From Globodera rostochiensis (Eukaryota; Nematoda; Chromadorea; Rhabditida; Heteroderidae), in the NCBI GenBank assembly GCA_018350325.1, contig JAEVLN010000003.1:3626441-3690440 (forward strand): a stretch of DNA of 64,000 bases. The letters run 5' to 3'. The notes beneath the pieces were generated by a model. That model had not been told where the DNA came from. It worked only from the letters and a program-made list of their open reading frames with translations, and did no database searches. Position numbers and translations under genes: made by a program. Below are positions 25,106-36,037 of this stretch, piece by piece (within the stretch, counting starts at the first letter, position 1; each line of letters begins with the position of its first letter).

Positions 25106-27800
25106 TGCTCCCACATAGGGGAAAACATTTTCAAGTAAAAAAGACTTTTTGCCTCTATTTGCCACTATTAGAAAAAAATGCAATAAAATATGCTTTTTCT
25201 TGCCAAGATCACTAATTTTTTGAAAAGTTTTTTAAAAAAATATATAAAATACGATTTTGGTCATGACCTTTATAGAATTTCGTGCATTTTTAGGCGCCTT
25301 TTTGCAAATTACACACATTTTCTCAGAACAACAAACCCTAAATCGACTACCAATTCACATTTTGGTTGAAAATAAGTCAAATTTTTAACTGTGCATTTTT
25401 GAAAGACAATCTTAAAATGCATTTTTTTTCTCGCGAGATTTTTTCGAACAGCAGAAAAATAGATCACAACGACAATTTCAGCGGCAATGACGAAACAACA
25501 GCATTTGCCTATTTTAACATTATTAAGCCAATTACACATTTAATGTAAATTAATACCTAATTTGATTCCTCCTCTCTCCTCCCCCCCCCCAATCGGCAGA
25601 AAGCACTCATCCGTCAGTGGCAGTAGAATTGTCCACGAATAATGGCGACGGTTGTTGGCCGAAGAACGCGCGGTGACGGTGCCATTCATTTCTGATAAAC
25701 CGCCGAGGGGTAGGGAGGGGGGAAGAGAACGGTTAAGTGGAGAGAGTGCAGAGAGAGAAACAAATGCGCGGTTGGAGGCGAGCCCAGCGGAGGATAAACT
25801 CTTTTGGCTCTTGGCCATTTTATTTTCAGCTTTCATATTTCGGCAGAGGGCAATTTGCCCTTGGGATGAGCGAAGAAGGGAGAAATGGCCAAGGAAAGGC
25901 TCCCGTCGATGTGTCGGGGATTATCCCCGCAGGCGGGTCGACTGGGAAATGAAATGTTGGTAATTGTGACGGTGAAAATGGCACGTCAAGGCCGGGCCGG
26001 TCATCCGCTCATCTTTGCTTCTTCGTTATTAGCAATTGTTCTCGCCTTATTCTTCTCTCTTTCGCTTCTTCTCTTCACAGCTTCTCCTCCTTTCATCAGA
26101 CGCTTCTCCCTCTCTCTTTATCGTCGCAGAAGCGGCCCTTCGCGTGCTGTGACTCGTCCGCGTCCGTTTTAAATTTGGGGGGGGGGGGGGGCAGCTGCGC
26201 GCTTTTCCCTACAAATTCGGCGGCCATTCCTTTCCAGCAGACACACAAACAAAGCCATTGCAGGGTTTTTGCTTTGATAATTTGGTAAAGCGTCAAAGAA
26301 TGAAGTCGATGAGCAACAAATTGGAAGAGTTTTTGGATTTTTCAATAACTTTTCCATTGTAATAAAAAAAATGCTCGTGTCAAATTTTTTCCCACGCCTT
26401 TTTTATAAAAAATATATGTTTATAAATTAATTTAAAAATGGCGAAGATAAAATTTAAACGCTTAAAAGCTAACAAAAATTATGAATCAGTGACAGAATTT
26501 ATATAATTTGGTAAGGTTCCATTTGTGTAAACTTTCGAGGCCTATTCCAATTTTATGACACCAAGTCCGGTTCAGGCACAACTTTTCTTCCATCACTTTC
26601 TGGGAAACATCGAAACATAACCAACAAATTGCCATTACAAATGCCCTCGGGCAGTCCGAATTTTTAAGATTTGCCTTTCCCAAAGCAACGCCAAGGTCGA
26701 CCAGATCCGTTTCACTTTTACACTTCACTCGAGGCCATTCGCCCCAATTTAACCGTTTTCCTTCCATTTTTTTACCCCCGAGGGGGGGGGGGGGGGGGGG
26801 CGGCGGGCGAAGTGACCGATGACGACCGACCGTCGACCATCTGCTGTTGTCGTCCGTCCCCGTCTCTCAACGGCTCGTCCGATTTCATTCCGTCCAGCTG
26901 TCCACCCCGCGACCAATTCACCTACCAACCTTACCCTTTCATCTTCCGCTCTAAAAATTCTTAAATTTTCTAGGCCTTCTGTCACTTTTTGCAATATTAA
27001 ATTCTTAGAAACTCATTTAATAAAACATTTAGGGATTCTTCACCAATTCAAAATTATCCGAAGTAACCCTTCAGAGTCAAAACGCCGTATGACTCATCCA
27101 AAGCTCTCCCCCCCCCCCACGGGCACATAAAAGCCCCCCCCCCACTCCCTTCGGCACGACCATTGCCCCTCCCTCCACCAATGGAAAAGGACGCCATTCA
27201 ACAATTCGTTCCTCCTAATTTTGCCTTTGAGTTTCTTTCAATCAACGCACGCCATCGACGGCACCATAATTTCCTTCGCAATTCAAAATCCTTGCAAAAA
27301 AAAGTATTTTCTGGATTAAGTCAAAACCTCAAAATGTATGGGATGAAATGTGGAAAATGAATTCGGGGATGGAATCGGGGAAGGTTTTGTCGGGGACGGG
27401 TCATCGCATTGTCCGCCCGTCCGTCCGTTGGTCCATTCACTTTCGCCGTCCAATCCCTCGCTTTCTTCCTCCCGTCCAAATGTTTGTTCTCCCCCGTTCC
27501 TTGGCGCTATTTTTGCCCCCCCCCCCAAAAAATCGTCGTTTCGCGTTCCCACAGCTTTTTGGCGTCATTTGTTTGCCCACCGCTTCGAGTTGGGACAAAT
27601 TGGGAACTTTTGCTCGTCAGAAATGGCCATCGTCCACTCGACGGCGCCTCTCCCAACTAAGCCTCACCGATCTTTCTGTTTTCATTTCATTCTACTGCCG
27701 CTCATGCTGATTGTTTTGCTTTTGCTTGTTGTTTCAGTGAGCTTTGGATTCCTCGATTTGCAGGGATCAGATTAAGAAGAATTCAAAATTGAGAACTAAT
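25106..27800. other. Gene-poor stretch with low-complexity tracts
   Basis: Only short ORFs without domains are present. There are poly-G runs near 26178 and 26785 and poly-C runs near 25580, 27110, 27134 and 27518, plus repeated ccgtccgtccg-type sequence near 27414. A 141-residue + ORF at 27350-27775 ends in a hydrophobic segment, but low-complexity composition makes it unconvincing. Confidence 0.4.
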
Positions 27801-27806
27801 AATAAG

Positions 27807-28410
27807 TCAAGACTTGAAAAGAGACATTGAATTCTCATTCCCGAGACACGGGAACGATGACGAAGACTGACCCGAGATCGAGCCTGATGGACTCTTGAAG
27901 TGGTGGGGCCAAAAATAGCTTCCATCATCGGTTGAAGTCCATTCACATTGCGCAGATTGGTTGGCTGGAACTTCCTCCGCCGATGATCCGTCGCTGACCA
28001 TTCCGTCCGGTTGTTCCAATCGAGAGTGGGGGACTGTCGAGAATTGGTCCGTCCCAAAAACATGGCCTGAAGAGCTCCACCGCCACCCCCGGCCGGTACC
28101 CGCCACCGCCGCCCCGTCACCCGGGGACAAAAAGACGCATGGACAACGGACGGACGGAGGGACTATTTTTGGCCGGAGGGATAAAGCCCGGGGGGCCGTC
28201 CGCTGTGTTGTTGTTTGTCTTCAGCTGCTGGGGAAAGTCTGTGACACCCCCGGGGACAACGACACTCCGACGGACGGACGACCAAAAAGTTTTCAAAGGG
28301 GAGGAGCCTGCGGACTGAAAGAACACCAGCAGCTGCACCACAGCCATTATCCATCCGGTGAGAGAAGGATTCAGTCCAAAATTGCGCAAGAACCGGCGGT
28401 TCTCGGCCAA
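27807..28410 (-). CDS. Possible secreted protein, model incomplete
   Basis: On the minus strand an ORF starts near 28410. From an internal Met at about 28347 it reads MAVVQLLVFFQSAGSS, a good signal-peptide shape, followed by a Pro/Ser-rich segment. It ends at 28117, and a second open frame continues to about 27807. Joining the two would need an intron or frame change that I could not settle. There is no recognised domain. Surrounding GC-rich low-complexity DNA can create chance ORFs, so this is tentative. Confidence 0.25.
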
Positions 28411-28690
28411 AACTTTATCCGTCTCGGCCTATTCCATTTTCCGTTTTAGCAGAAACAACCAAAAGCCGACTTTTTACTGCTTGGCCATTATCGGTAGCGT
28501 GATATTGCATCCCACGCTCTGTGCCGCCATTTTTCATTCGTTGGCTAGGAAATCCAAAAATTGAGAAGAAAGTCACGCCAAATGGGGACAGTTGACGTTA
28601 TTTGTTTGAGTCTTTTGCAATTCATTCGGCTTTTTATTTTTAAGCATTTCCATTTGCTGAATTTAACTTTTTTTGGATTTTGGATTATAA

Positions 28691-28920
28691 TCACTCTTTG
28701 ACCATTCCCTGCCAAAGCCGCCAATAAAATCGTTCAGCTTCCTCGGCAATTTTACACTTCATCCCAAACGCTTGTTGAAAAATGTCCACTTCATTGGCCT
28801 GTCCCTTCCCTTTTATCAATCCCATTTTCGCTGTCTCATCCATCCCAAACACTTCTGGAACATTTGTCGTCCCCGGCAAATTGCCCCTGGAGACCAGCAG
28901 GAACAGAGAACAGACCCCCC
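28691..28920 (-). CDS. Possible short coding segment, unknown
   Basis: A minus-strand frame reads through PEVFGMDETAKMGLIKGKG and then KIAEEAERFYWRLWQGMVKE to a stop at 28691. Residue composition here looks protein-like, unlike the Gly-rich translation of the adjacent poly-C tract upstream. No family is recognised and no reliable start is visible, because the upstream DNA is homopolymer-rich. Confidence 0.25.
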
Positions 28921-29820
28921 CCCCCCCATTGGCGGAAGGGTTCTTTGGATGTTTTGGCCTCGTAGAGCGTCCGTGCTGGCCGTTGCCGTCCCCGGGAGGG
29001 CCATCAGCGCCGTCCATCCCCCCCCCCCCCCCCAGCCCCTCACTCACATCCCGTCCATCCGTTCTTCATTCCATTCTCGGCCTCCCCCCCCCCCCCCACA
29101 TTTACCCCCCCCCCCCCCCCGAGGGCGCCCTCGCTGTCCGTCGTCGCGTGTGGGTGGGGCTACAAACTGGCGGTGCTGGGGGCCTGTTGGGGGGGGGGGG
29201 GGGGGGGGTGGGAAACGGACGGATGGACATTTGGCTCGTCTTGTGCCCCCGAGGAGGGCGGAGGGCCGTCCGCCATTCTCTCCGGCGTCCCTTCCGCCGT
29301 CCATCCGTCCGAGCTAAATGTGCCCAGCCCCTCAGCAGACCGTCCGTCGACCACCTTCGGCCGGCGCCGTCCGTCTGCAGCGTCGCTGTTCCACCCTTTC
29401 TTCTTTCATTGGAGTCCCCCCCCCCCCCCCCCTCCACACCCGACAGCGTTTTTCAACCACTAACCACCACACATTTTATTCACCCATCCCTCCATCGTTT
29501 AACGCAAAAAATGGAAGCGGGGGAGGGTGGGGGGGGGGACATCGACGGAATCAGGGTCATTCGTGTCTCATTTTCCTCCGGTCTCCTCCTCACCCGCGCC
29601 ACCGGGGGGGGGGCAGTGGAAGCGTCCGTATCGCGTCAAAGTTCCCCGCCGGCGATGTGTGGCTGAGTGACGACGATATTCCCCCCCCCCCCCCCCCCCC
29701 CAATTCAACTCCGCCGTTCCTCGCCCCCAAAACTCCACGTCCTACTCCCATCAACGGCGGTGTGGTCGTTTGGGAGTCACCAACCGCCACCTCCCCCCCC
29801 CCACCCCACCACACCAACAA
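28910..29820. repeat. Cluster of long poly-C / poly-G tracts
   Basis: In about 900 bp there are at least nine homopolymer runs of roughly 10-19 C or G, on both strands (near 28917, 29020, 29083, 29106, 29190, 29417, 29603, 29681 and 29797). They are mixed with ccgtccgtcc-type short repeats. Read-through ORFs here are Pro- or Gly-rich artefacts. The runs would favour G-quadruplex or triplex structures. Confidence 0.85.
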
Positions 29821-30575
29821 CCAATTTTGTTATGTCATCACCCCACAGATGGAGTTTATTAATTTATGCAAGATTACCTATTTGTCGATCTCAGTGTTTC
29901 CCTTAAGTTTTGAGGTCCTAATAAATTTGCTTAAAACGCAAAGGAAGTTATGCAATTTTTTAATTAAAGTTTAAAGCTAAAAAACAAATCATTTCTTTCA
30001 GACAAATTCAATTGCCAATTTAATTTTGTATGTTTTCCTATTTCTACTTAATACCCAATTATTAAATATTAACCGCAAGTAATAAACACCAAAACATCGC
30101 CGTAATTGTGAAACATTTCTTTCAGCATAATTTGCGAGTAATTCCCTCCTCCCAATTGGCCTTATATTTGTGCAATTGAATCTCCTCGCCCTTAATGACT
30201 TATGGCCTCGTCCTTTTTGAGTAAAAGTCCGAGTTCATTTGCAAACGTCGCTCACCGACAGTCTCCCCTTGCGCACAATGCCGACACGGAATATGGTAAT
30301 GACCATTTACTCCTCCAATTTACGTTTTTAATCGATTTGTTCATATTTTTAGATACATAATTTTAAAACGGGCTAAAAAATTAAAGCCCGGACTTGAGGA
30401 TCAATCGAGATTTGGATCGAGAATCTCGAAAAAAACTCGACGAGAATCTCGATCGCCCGTTTTTGGCCAATTTGTTTTTTGTCTATATAAACTAATACAA
30501 ATAGGAAGAGCGCAGACAGTCAGAAGGGTAGAGTGCCTATACTTTTGCCAAAAACTCAGGGTCCGACCGAAAAAA
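29821..30575. other. Intergenic region upstream of the GMEB-like gene
   Basis: AT-rich, with no supported gene. Short self-complementary stretches of aatctcga/tcgagatt occur at 30400-30450. The promoter of the + strand GMEB-like gene should lie here; tctatataaac at 30482-30492 is TATA-like, about 85-95 bp before the ATG. Confidence 0.4.
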
Positions 30576-33500
30576 ATGAATTTTAGTGACTGGGACGATC
30601 CCTCCAAGGCTTGGGGAACCGACCCAAAATTTCCAAAATTATTGCAATTTAGTTTTATTCTTTTGAAAAAGTCCTTTCTCCCAGAAAAGCCCTCCTCCTC
30701 TACTCATTCGGCGGCGCCGGCATTCGACCGCGAGGAAATGTTAGCGGCAAACAACGAGGCGGCTATGGCACTTTCTTCGCTGATTGAATTCGGCCAAAAT
30801 CAGCAACAAATGCATCGAGACGGAGTTGGCATTGGGTAAAAAGCCGTCTTTTTATGTTTTAAAATCTTTCCTTTCAATTGAAGCGATTGCCATGGCTTCG
30901 TTGGCTGTCCCCCGTCTCCCATTTTGGCTGTCGCCGCTGTCACTTCGCCCGCAGGCGACGCGACGGCCGCAGCCGGCGCCCTTTCACTCCAATCGCACGC
31001 CCCCGGCGCGCATAACGCGACGATAAAATCGGAGGAAAACGAATCGAGCGACGAATTGCCACCAGCGGGCAAGAAATAAATGCAATTTGAAATAATTTGA
31101 CATCATTTTATTGGGGCTCTTTAAAACCCCCAAAATTTTCAATTTTTTTTTCTTTTAAATAATTCTTTTTTCTTTTTCCAGACGAATTGGCGTCGGATGC
31201 GCCCGTGCACGAAATCCGCTGCGGACTTCTGAACGCCCGACTGCACATGCAACGCTTTACCTGCCCGGGCATTCATCGGAAGTGCGTGGAATTCGAAGGT
31301 CGACTTTTTTTTGGCATTTTATTTGCCTTTGGGTCACTTAGTGGCGGAGGGGACAAAAAAACAAAAATTTAAAATGGATGGAAACCATCGGAATTTGCAG
31401 GAAAATTGATCAGCCCGCGGCAGTTCACTATCAAAGCGGAGAAGGACAAGCAAAAGGATTGGAAGGGCAGCATTCGACTGGGCAAACATAACCTTAGGAC
31501 TCTGATGGAAATGAAAACCATCGATTTTTACGAACACGCCACAAATTGCAGTTTGAAGTGAGCTTATTTTTTACACTTTTTTTTTTTTTTGAAAAACAGC
31601 AAAATTTAGGTGCCAGAGCAGAAATTACATTAAAAATCGAAAGTCTGAGGGTGTCGGTGGCGGCAGTGAGTCGGCAATGGCATTTGACGGAACGGAGGAG
31701 GGAAAGGCTCCGTCCAACTCGGGCGGATTCGATTTTTGCGAGGCAACCGAGTGAGTTCCAATAAACCTTTATTTTATTTTTAATTATAATTGCTTTAATC
31801 ACATTGGGTTACCTATTCAATTTGAGGGTCCATTCGACCACTTCGTCGACTTCGACACGAAAGAGTTCGGCGGTGTTGGAGGATTACGTCAGTCAGACCA
31901 TTCCGAGTGTCAACGGCCCTTTTGTGCCGTTGAATTTGGGCACTTTTTGTCTAAACGGTGAAGAGAATTCGGCGATGGTGGCGGCCAATGGCGACGACAA
32001 AACAATTCCAATGGTAATTAAAGTTGGGAACAAAGCAAAATTTCGCCTGCGGCGTCTGTCGGCTCCGTCCAAATTTCAGAAAATTAATCAAAAAAACAAA
32101 AGGACTTTCTGTGAATGACTTCCCTTTGTTGTTCAGCAGCATCATTCGGCATTGATTGGGATGAACGGCGGAGGCGTTTCGGCATTGTGCGGGGGTGGGA
32201 GGAGTTCGTCTCACCATCAGCTGATCAACAACAGCTCGTCCGTCCCGACGACGACGTCGTCGCCGTTGTCTTCTGCTGCCTTCCCTCCCTTCAGCACTTC
32301 TTCAACCAGTAACAGCAGCAACAGCAATGGAATCCTCGGCGTTTCTCCCGTCTCAGTTGCGCATTCGTCGCCCTCTTTTGTGCCTTCGTTTGGTCTGCTC
32401 CAACAGAGTCCGCTCAAACAGCTGTTCACCGCCCAAAACAGCCACAAACAGCAACAATTGGGCACTGCACTGTCATCGCCGCCATCAACGGGAGGACTCC
32501 TCTCGTCTCATGGAACGCAACAAAACGGCATAAAGGTGAGAGGAAGGCATAAGACCCGCCATTATGCTAGTTTAAATGCTTTAAGACTTCGACTACCATT
32601 GGAGGAGGACAATCCGTTGGAGTCCATCCCGCCGAATTGAACCAGCAGGAGAACAACGGGAACAGTACCAACACTTTGGCACTGCTCCTTCAGTCCCTTC
32701 AGACGTCCATTCTGCTGGAGCAGCAGCAGAAGGCGGCCATCCTCAACAGTAATAGCACAAACAACAACGGCAATTTGGCTGCATTTCTGAACCGAATTCC
32801 GTTGTTGAACGGAGGCGGCGGCGGCGGCACCGTCCAGCAGGGGACGATGTTGAACGGTGGAGGAGGAATTGAGGGGCTTTTGCATCGAAATGGATCAATG
32901 CCCATAGAACAATCACTGATCGGTGGCAACCGACAGCAACAACAGCCGCTGACGGGCATCGAACGATTGCTGAACGCGGCGGCGTTGCTCCCCCAACTCA
33001 ACCCGTTTCAGCAACAACAGCAGCGAACGCAGACCACGACGACGGTGAAGCAGGAAGGGAACGGAGGAGGCGGAAATGTACGGAAGATCATGGAAGAAAG
33101 TGAGCTTTTGGCTAAATGCCCCTCAAAATATACTAATGGTTGAAAGTTTACAGATGCCGGCCTTTTCTGGTCTCAAATGCGTTCGATGGGTCTGCTTGAC
33201 GATTTGTTGAACACGCTGAGCACGACGTTGGAACGACTAAAGCACATTTACGTAAATGGGGGCAATGCTGTCAGCGAAGATTTTGGTATGTGAAGTTCCA
33301 TCGCTAACATTTAAAATTGGGAAGCCCAAAAAACGCCACAAAATGTTTACTTTTAGCTGCACGACGTCTCTCTGGCGTTGCTTTGGCGCTCGACCTTTGT
33401 ACATTATTCAGCGACAAAATTCACAACCGATGCATTCAGGCCACTCTTGAAACAAATTTAATCACCAAAGAACTGCTCGGTTCGTTCGTCTTCAAACGAA

Positions 33501-33755
33501 AATTGTATCGGTTTTAGCGGTCCCATCGAAAAATATCGATATTTGAAAGCAATTCAAACGTATAAACTGCATGAGAAGACGAATACCTAACGACGTAAAA
33601 CCTTTTCAGAGTTGCAGCGTAAACAGGAGGAACAAAAACGGAAGTTGGAAAGTGCGAAGCGAAAGTCGCAAATGTTCGAACTGCTGAAGAATGGGAACGG
33701 CGCCAGAGAGGGAGAGAGTCCGCCCGAAATGAAGAAAATCCATCTGAACATCTGA
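30576..33755 (+). CDS. SAND-domain transcription factor, GMEB family
   Basis: Eleven exons in one frame: 30576-30835, 30884-31068, 31182-31298, 31401-31557, 31610-31750, 31827-32013, 32137-32535, 32586-33099, 33154-33285, 33357-33479, 33610-33755. The SAND domain spans exons 3-5: HEIRCGLLNARLHMQRFTCP, HRKCVEFEGK, then DWKGSIRLGKHNLRTLMEMK and DFYEHATNCSLKCQSRN. The DWK-type core contacts DNA, and the Cys/His set matches the GMEB1/2 zinc site. The remainder is Ser/Asn/Gln-rich, with polyGly and polyGln runs typical of activation regions. The C-terminus has a helical segment (DLLNTLSTTLERLKHIYVNG) and a charged coiled coil (ELQRKQEEQKRKLESAKRKS), as in GMEB dimerisation regions. Intron 2 (31069-31181) uses a GC donor (GCGG/GCAAGA). 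C. elegans has several gmeb genes; I do not choose among them. Confidence 0.9.
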
Positions 33756-35050
33756 CGTCATTCAAAGCCGACCTGCTTGGTCTTCTCCTCCTACTGACAA
33801 CGAAATCATCGCCCCTCCCTTTTTCTTCCATTCCACGTCATGAGGGGCGTACCTGCGGGGGGGGGGGGGGGGGTACAGCCCCTCCGAAGCTTTAAGGGTA
33901 ACAGTGCAATTTCTTAACAGAAATCGTTAATTTTCACGGCGCCAGCGGACCTTTCTACAAAAAAATGGACAAATCTTAATAAAAGCCAATTTCTTTGTAA
34001 AAATTTTCCGCCGCCCGACTGTCCAAAATTTTTGCTAGCCCCCCCCCCCGGGGAAATTTTTAGGATATGCCCTTGATGACATTACTCTGATCAGTTTGAT
34101 TGATTTCGATTGATTCTTCCCCCAAAACACAACAAGCTTTACACTATAATATACAACTACAGCCACAACAGCATCATTGATTGTGAATAAGTAACTCTAC
34201 CTAAACAAACATTTGTTGTATAAATTCACTTTTCCCTAAATCAAACATTTTTGATTTATGAATTATGGCGTTATTTTAACTCAGTCATTTATTGCATTGG
34301 TTGATGCTTGAACACATCAAATATAAGTTCCTCACTTTTCCGATTTTTGTTTCAACAATTTCTGAAATCATGAATTCATTTCCATTATTTTTGACTTTTT
34401 TTTTTGTCTCTCAACCCCACGAAAACTTCTTCGAATTCTGTTCGTGTCTTTCACCGTGCTCACCCACCACTCATTCATCCATCCTCATCAAAAGCAGCTT
34501 TCACTCAACCGAAATCACCAAAAATCGTCCTCTCTCCCCCAAACCCTTAATTTATTTTTCCTTATTACATATTTTGAGGCCAATTTTGTGTAATTTGTTC
34601 CCAATGTGCCGTAAGCGTATTGATTGGTCCCACAAAGATGGAATATTTCCATGTTTTTGTTTTATGAATGCTATGTATCAGTTCAACCATTTTTCCTCTC
34701 TTTTGTCGATCTCAAAAGAAAGTCACTTTTCTTCATCTGAAAAAGTTAGGGAAAGTGCAAATAAACATTGTTTTAAAATTCATTTTTAGTTGTAAATTCA
34801 AATGACGAAACTGAACCAACAAACTTTACAAATATTAAAAGGAACAAAAAGTAATTTAACCTTTTCTAACTACATATACCTAAGTGGAAAATACATGCTT
34901 TTTGAATAATTTTTAGGCTGAACTTGTTTTTTTGGAAGATTTTGCATTTTGAAAAATGTTCGAATTTGGGTCCGGGGTCCGGAATTGGTCGAAACGGAGA
35001 TCAAATTCGTTACGCTTCAGAATCCCTTTTTCAACTGGGACGGGAGTGGG
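33756..35050. other. Intergenic region downstream of the GMEB-like gene
   Basis: It holds a foldback element at its left end (listed separately) and then AT-rich DNA. A 165-residue + ORF at 34292-34789 is rich in Phe, Ser and Leu without a domain, and I do not accept it as a gene. Confidence 0.45.
33843..34078. mobile_element. Foldback/MITE copy with G- and C-tracts
   Basis: The left end reads aggggcgtacctgcggggg and the right end cccccggggaaatttttaggatatgcccttg. These are imperfect inverted repeats of the same type as the ends at 36565-36950 and 62785-63012. The poly-G run inside the left end is mirrored by a poly-C run inside the right end. The interior has no ORF. Confidence 0.5.
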
Positions 35051-35989
35051 CAGGGGCGTATCTAGGAAAAATTTTCGGACAGGGCAATTGGGCTACCGGT
35101 CCGAGTGCCGAATGGTCCGAGTACCGAAAGTCCGAGTACCGAATAGTGCAAATACAGTCCGAGTGCCGAATACAACAAAAAATATCCGAGTGCCGAACGT
35201 CCCAGTGCCGAATGGCCTGAGTGCCGAATAGTGCGAAAAATATCCGAGTGCCGAATAAAACATATTTAAGCCGAAGGTCGAATTAAATACTATGGTAGAA
35301 AAGCGTACTGTTTAAACATTTTATAACACCGATAAACCTTTATCAATCATATAAATTAGGGTTAAGCCCCGACATAGCCAACCCCGACCCCGACTTTCCC
35401 GCAGGGGACTTTCCCGCCCCCGAAGGGTCGGGGAAGGTCAACATTGATTTTTGGATGTTTTTCGAAAAATTGTTCGAATTCAAGTGCGGGGTTTGAAAAA
35501 ATTGATTTGTATAAAAAGTAGGGTAAGAAATCTGAATTGATCCGTACACTCAAAAAAATTAGAAGTCGACACTCAGATATTTTTTGCAATATTTCGACAC
35601 TCGAACCATTCGAAACTCAGAATTTCGACACTCGGACATTTTTTGTACTATTCGGTACTCAGACAGTATTTGTTCTATTCGGCACTCAGACTTTTCGGCA
35701 CTGGGACGTTCGGCACTCGGATATTTTTTGTTCTATTCGGCACTCGGATATTTTTTGCACCATTCGGCGCTCGGACCATTCGGCGCTCGGACCATTCGGC
35801 GCTCGGACCGGAAGCGGGCAATTGTCCCATCTGAGCACAGCGCTCAGATGGCATTCCCATCTGCCAGGAGCGACAGCGGGAAAATTTTTTTTTTGATTTT
35901 TGATGGTAATTTGTGGTCAAAAATTTTAAAAGTGCAAAACAAAAGGGTCTCGGAATTCTCCCCCCCCCCCCCCCCTAAATACGCGCCTG
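35051..35989. mobile_element. Foldback element with minisatellite arms
   Basis: The left end (caggggcgtatctagg at 35051) is nearly the reverse complement of the right end (cctaaatacgcgcctg). Inside, the left arm (35097-35265) repeats a short unit built on ccgagtgccgaat. The right arm (35568-35810) repeats its complement (attcggcactcgg), so the element can fold into one long hairpin around a ~300-bp centre. No transposase ORF. It ends about 50 bp before the Mad3-like start codon. Confidence 0.75.
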
Positions 35990-36027
35990 GGTATCGGTTT
36001 TTACAAAGTGTTTACACCATTACCTTA

Positions 36028-36036
36028 TTTTTGCAG
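36028..36036 (+). promoter_or_regulatory. Putative trans-splice acceptor for the Mad3-like gene
   Basis: The sequence tttttgcag stands one base before the ATG at 36038. No upstream coding exon in phase is visible, so it more likely accepts a spliced leader than a cis exon. Confidence 0.45.
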
Positions 36037-36037
36037 C

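Noticed and set aside
28782..29666. 294-residue + ORF rich in Pro
   Set aside because: It is open only because poly-C and poly-G tracts lack stops in any frame. No domain and no codon pattern; overlapping ORFs exist on both strands.
34292..34789. 165-residue + ORF
   Set aside because: AT-rich, Phe/Ser/Leu-biased, no domain, no splice partners.
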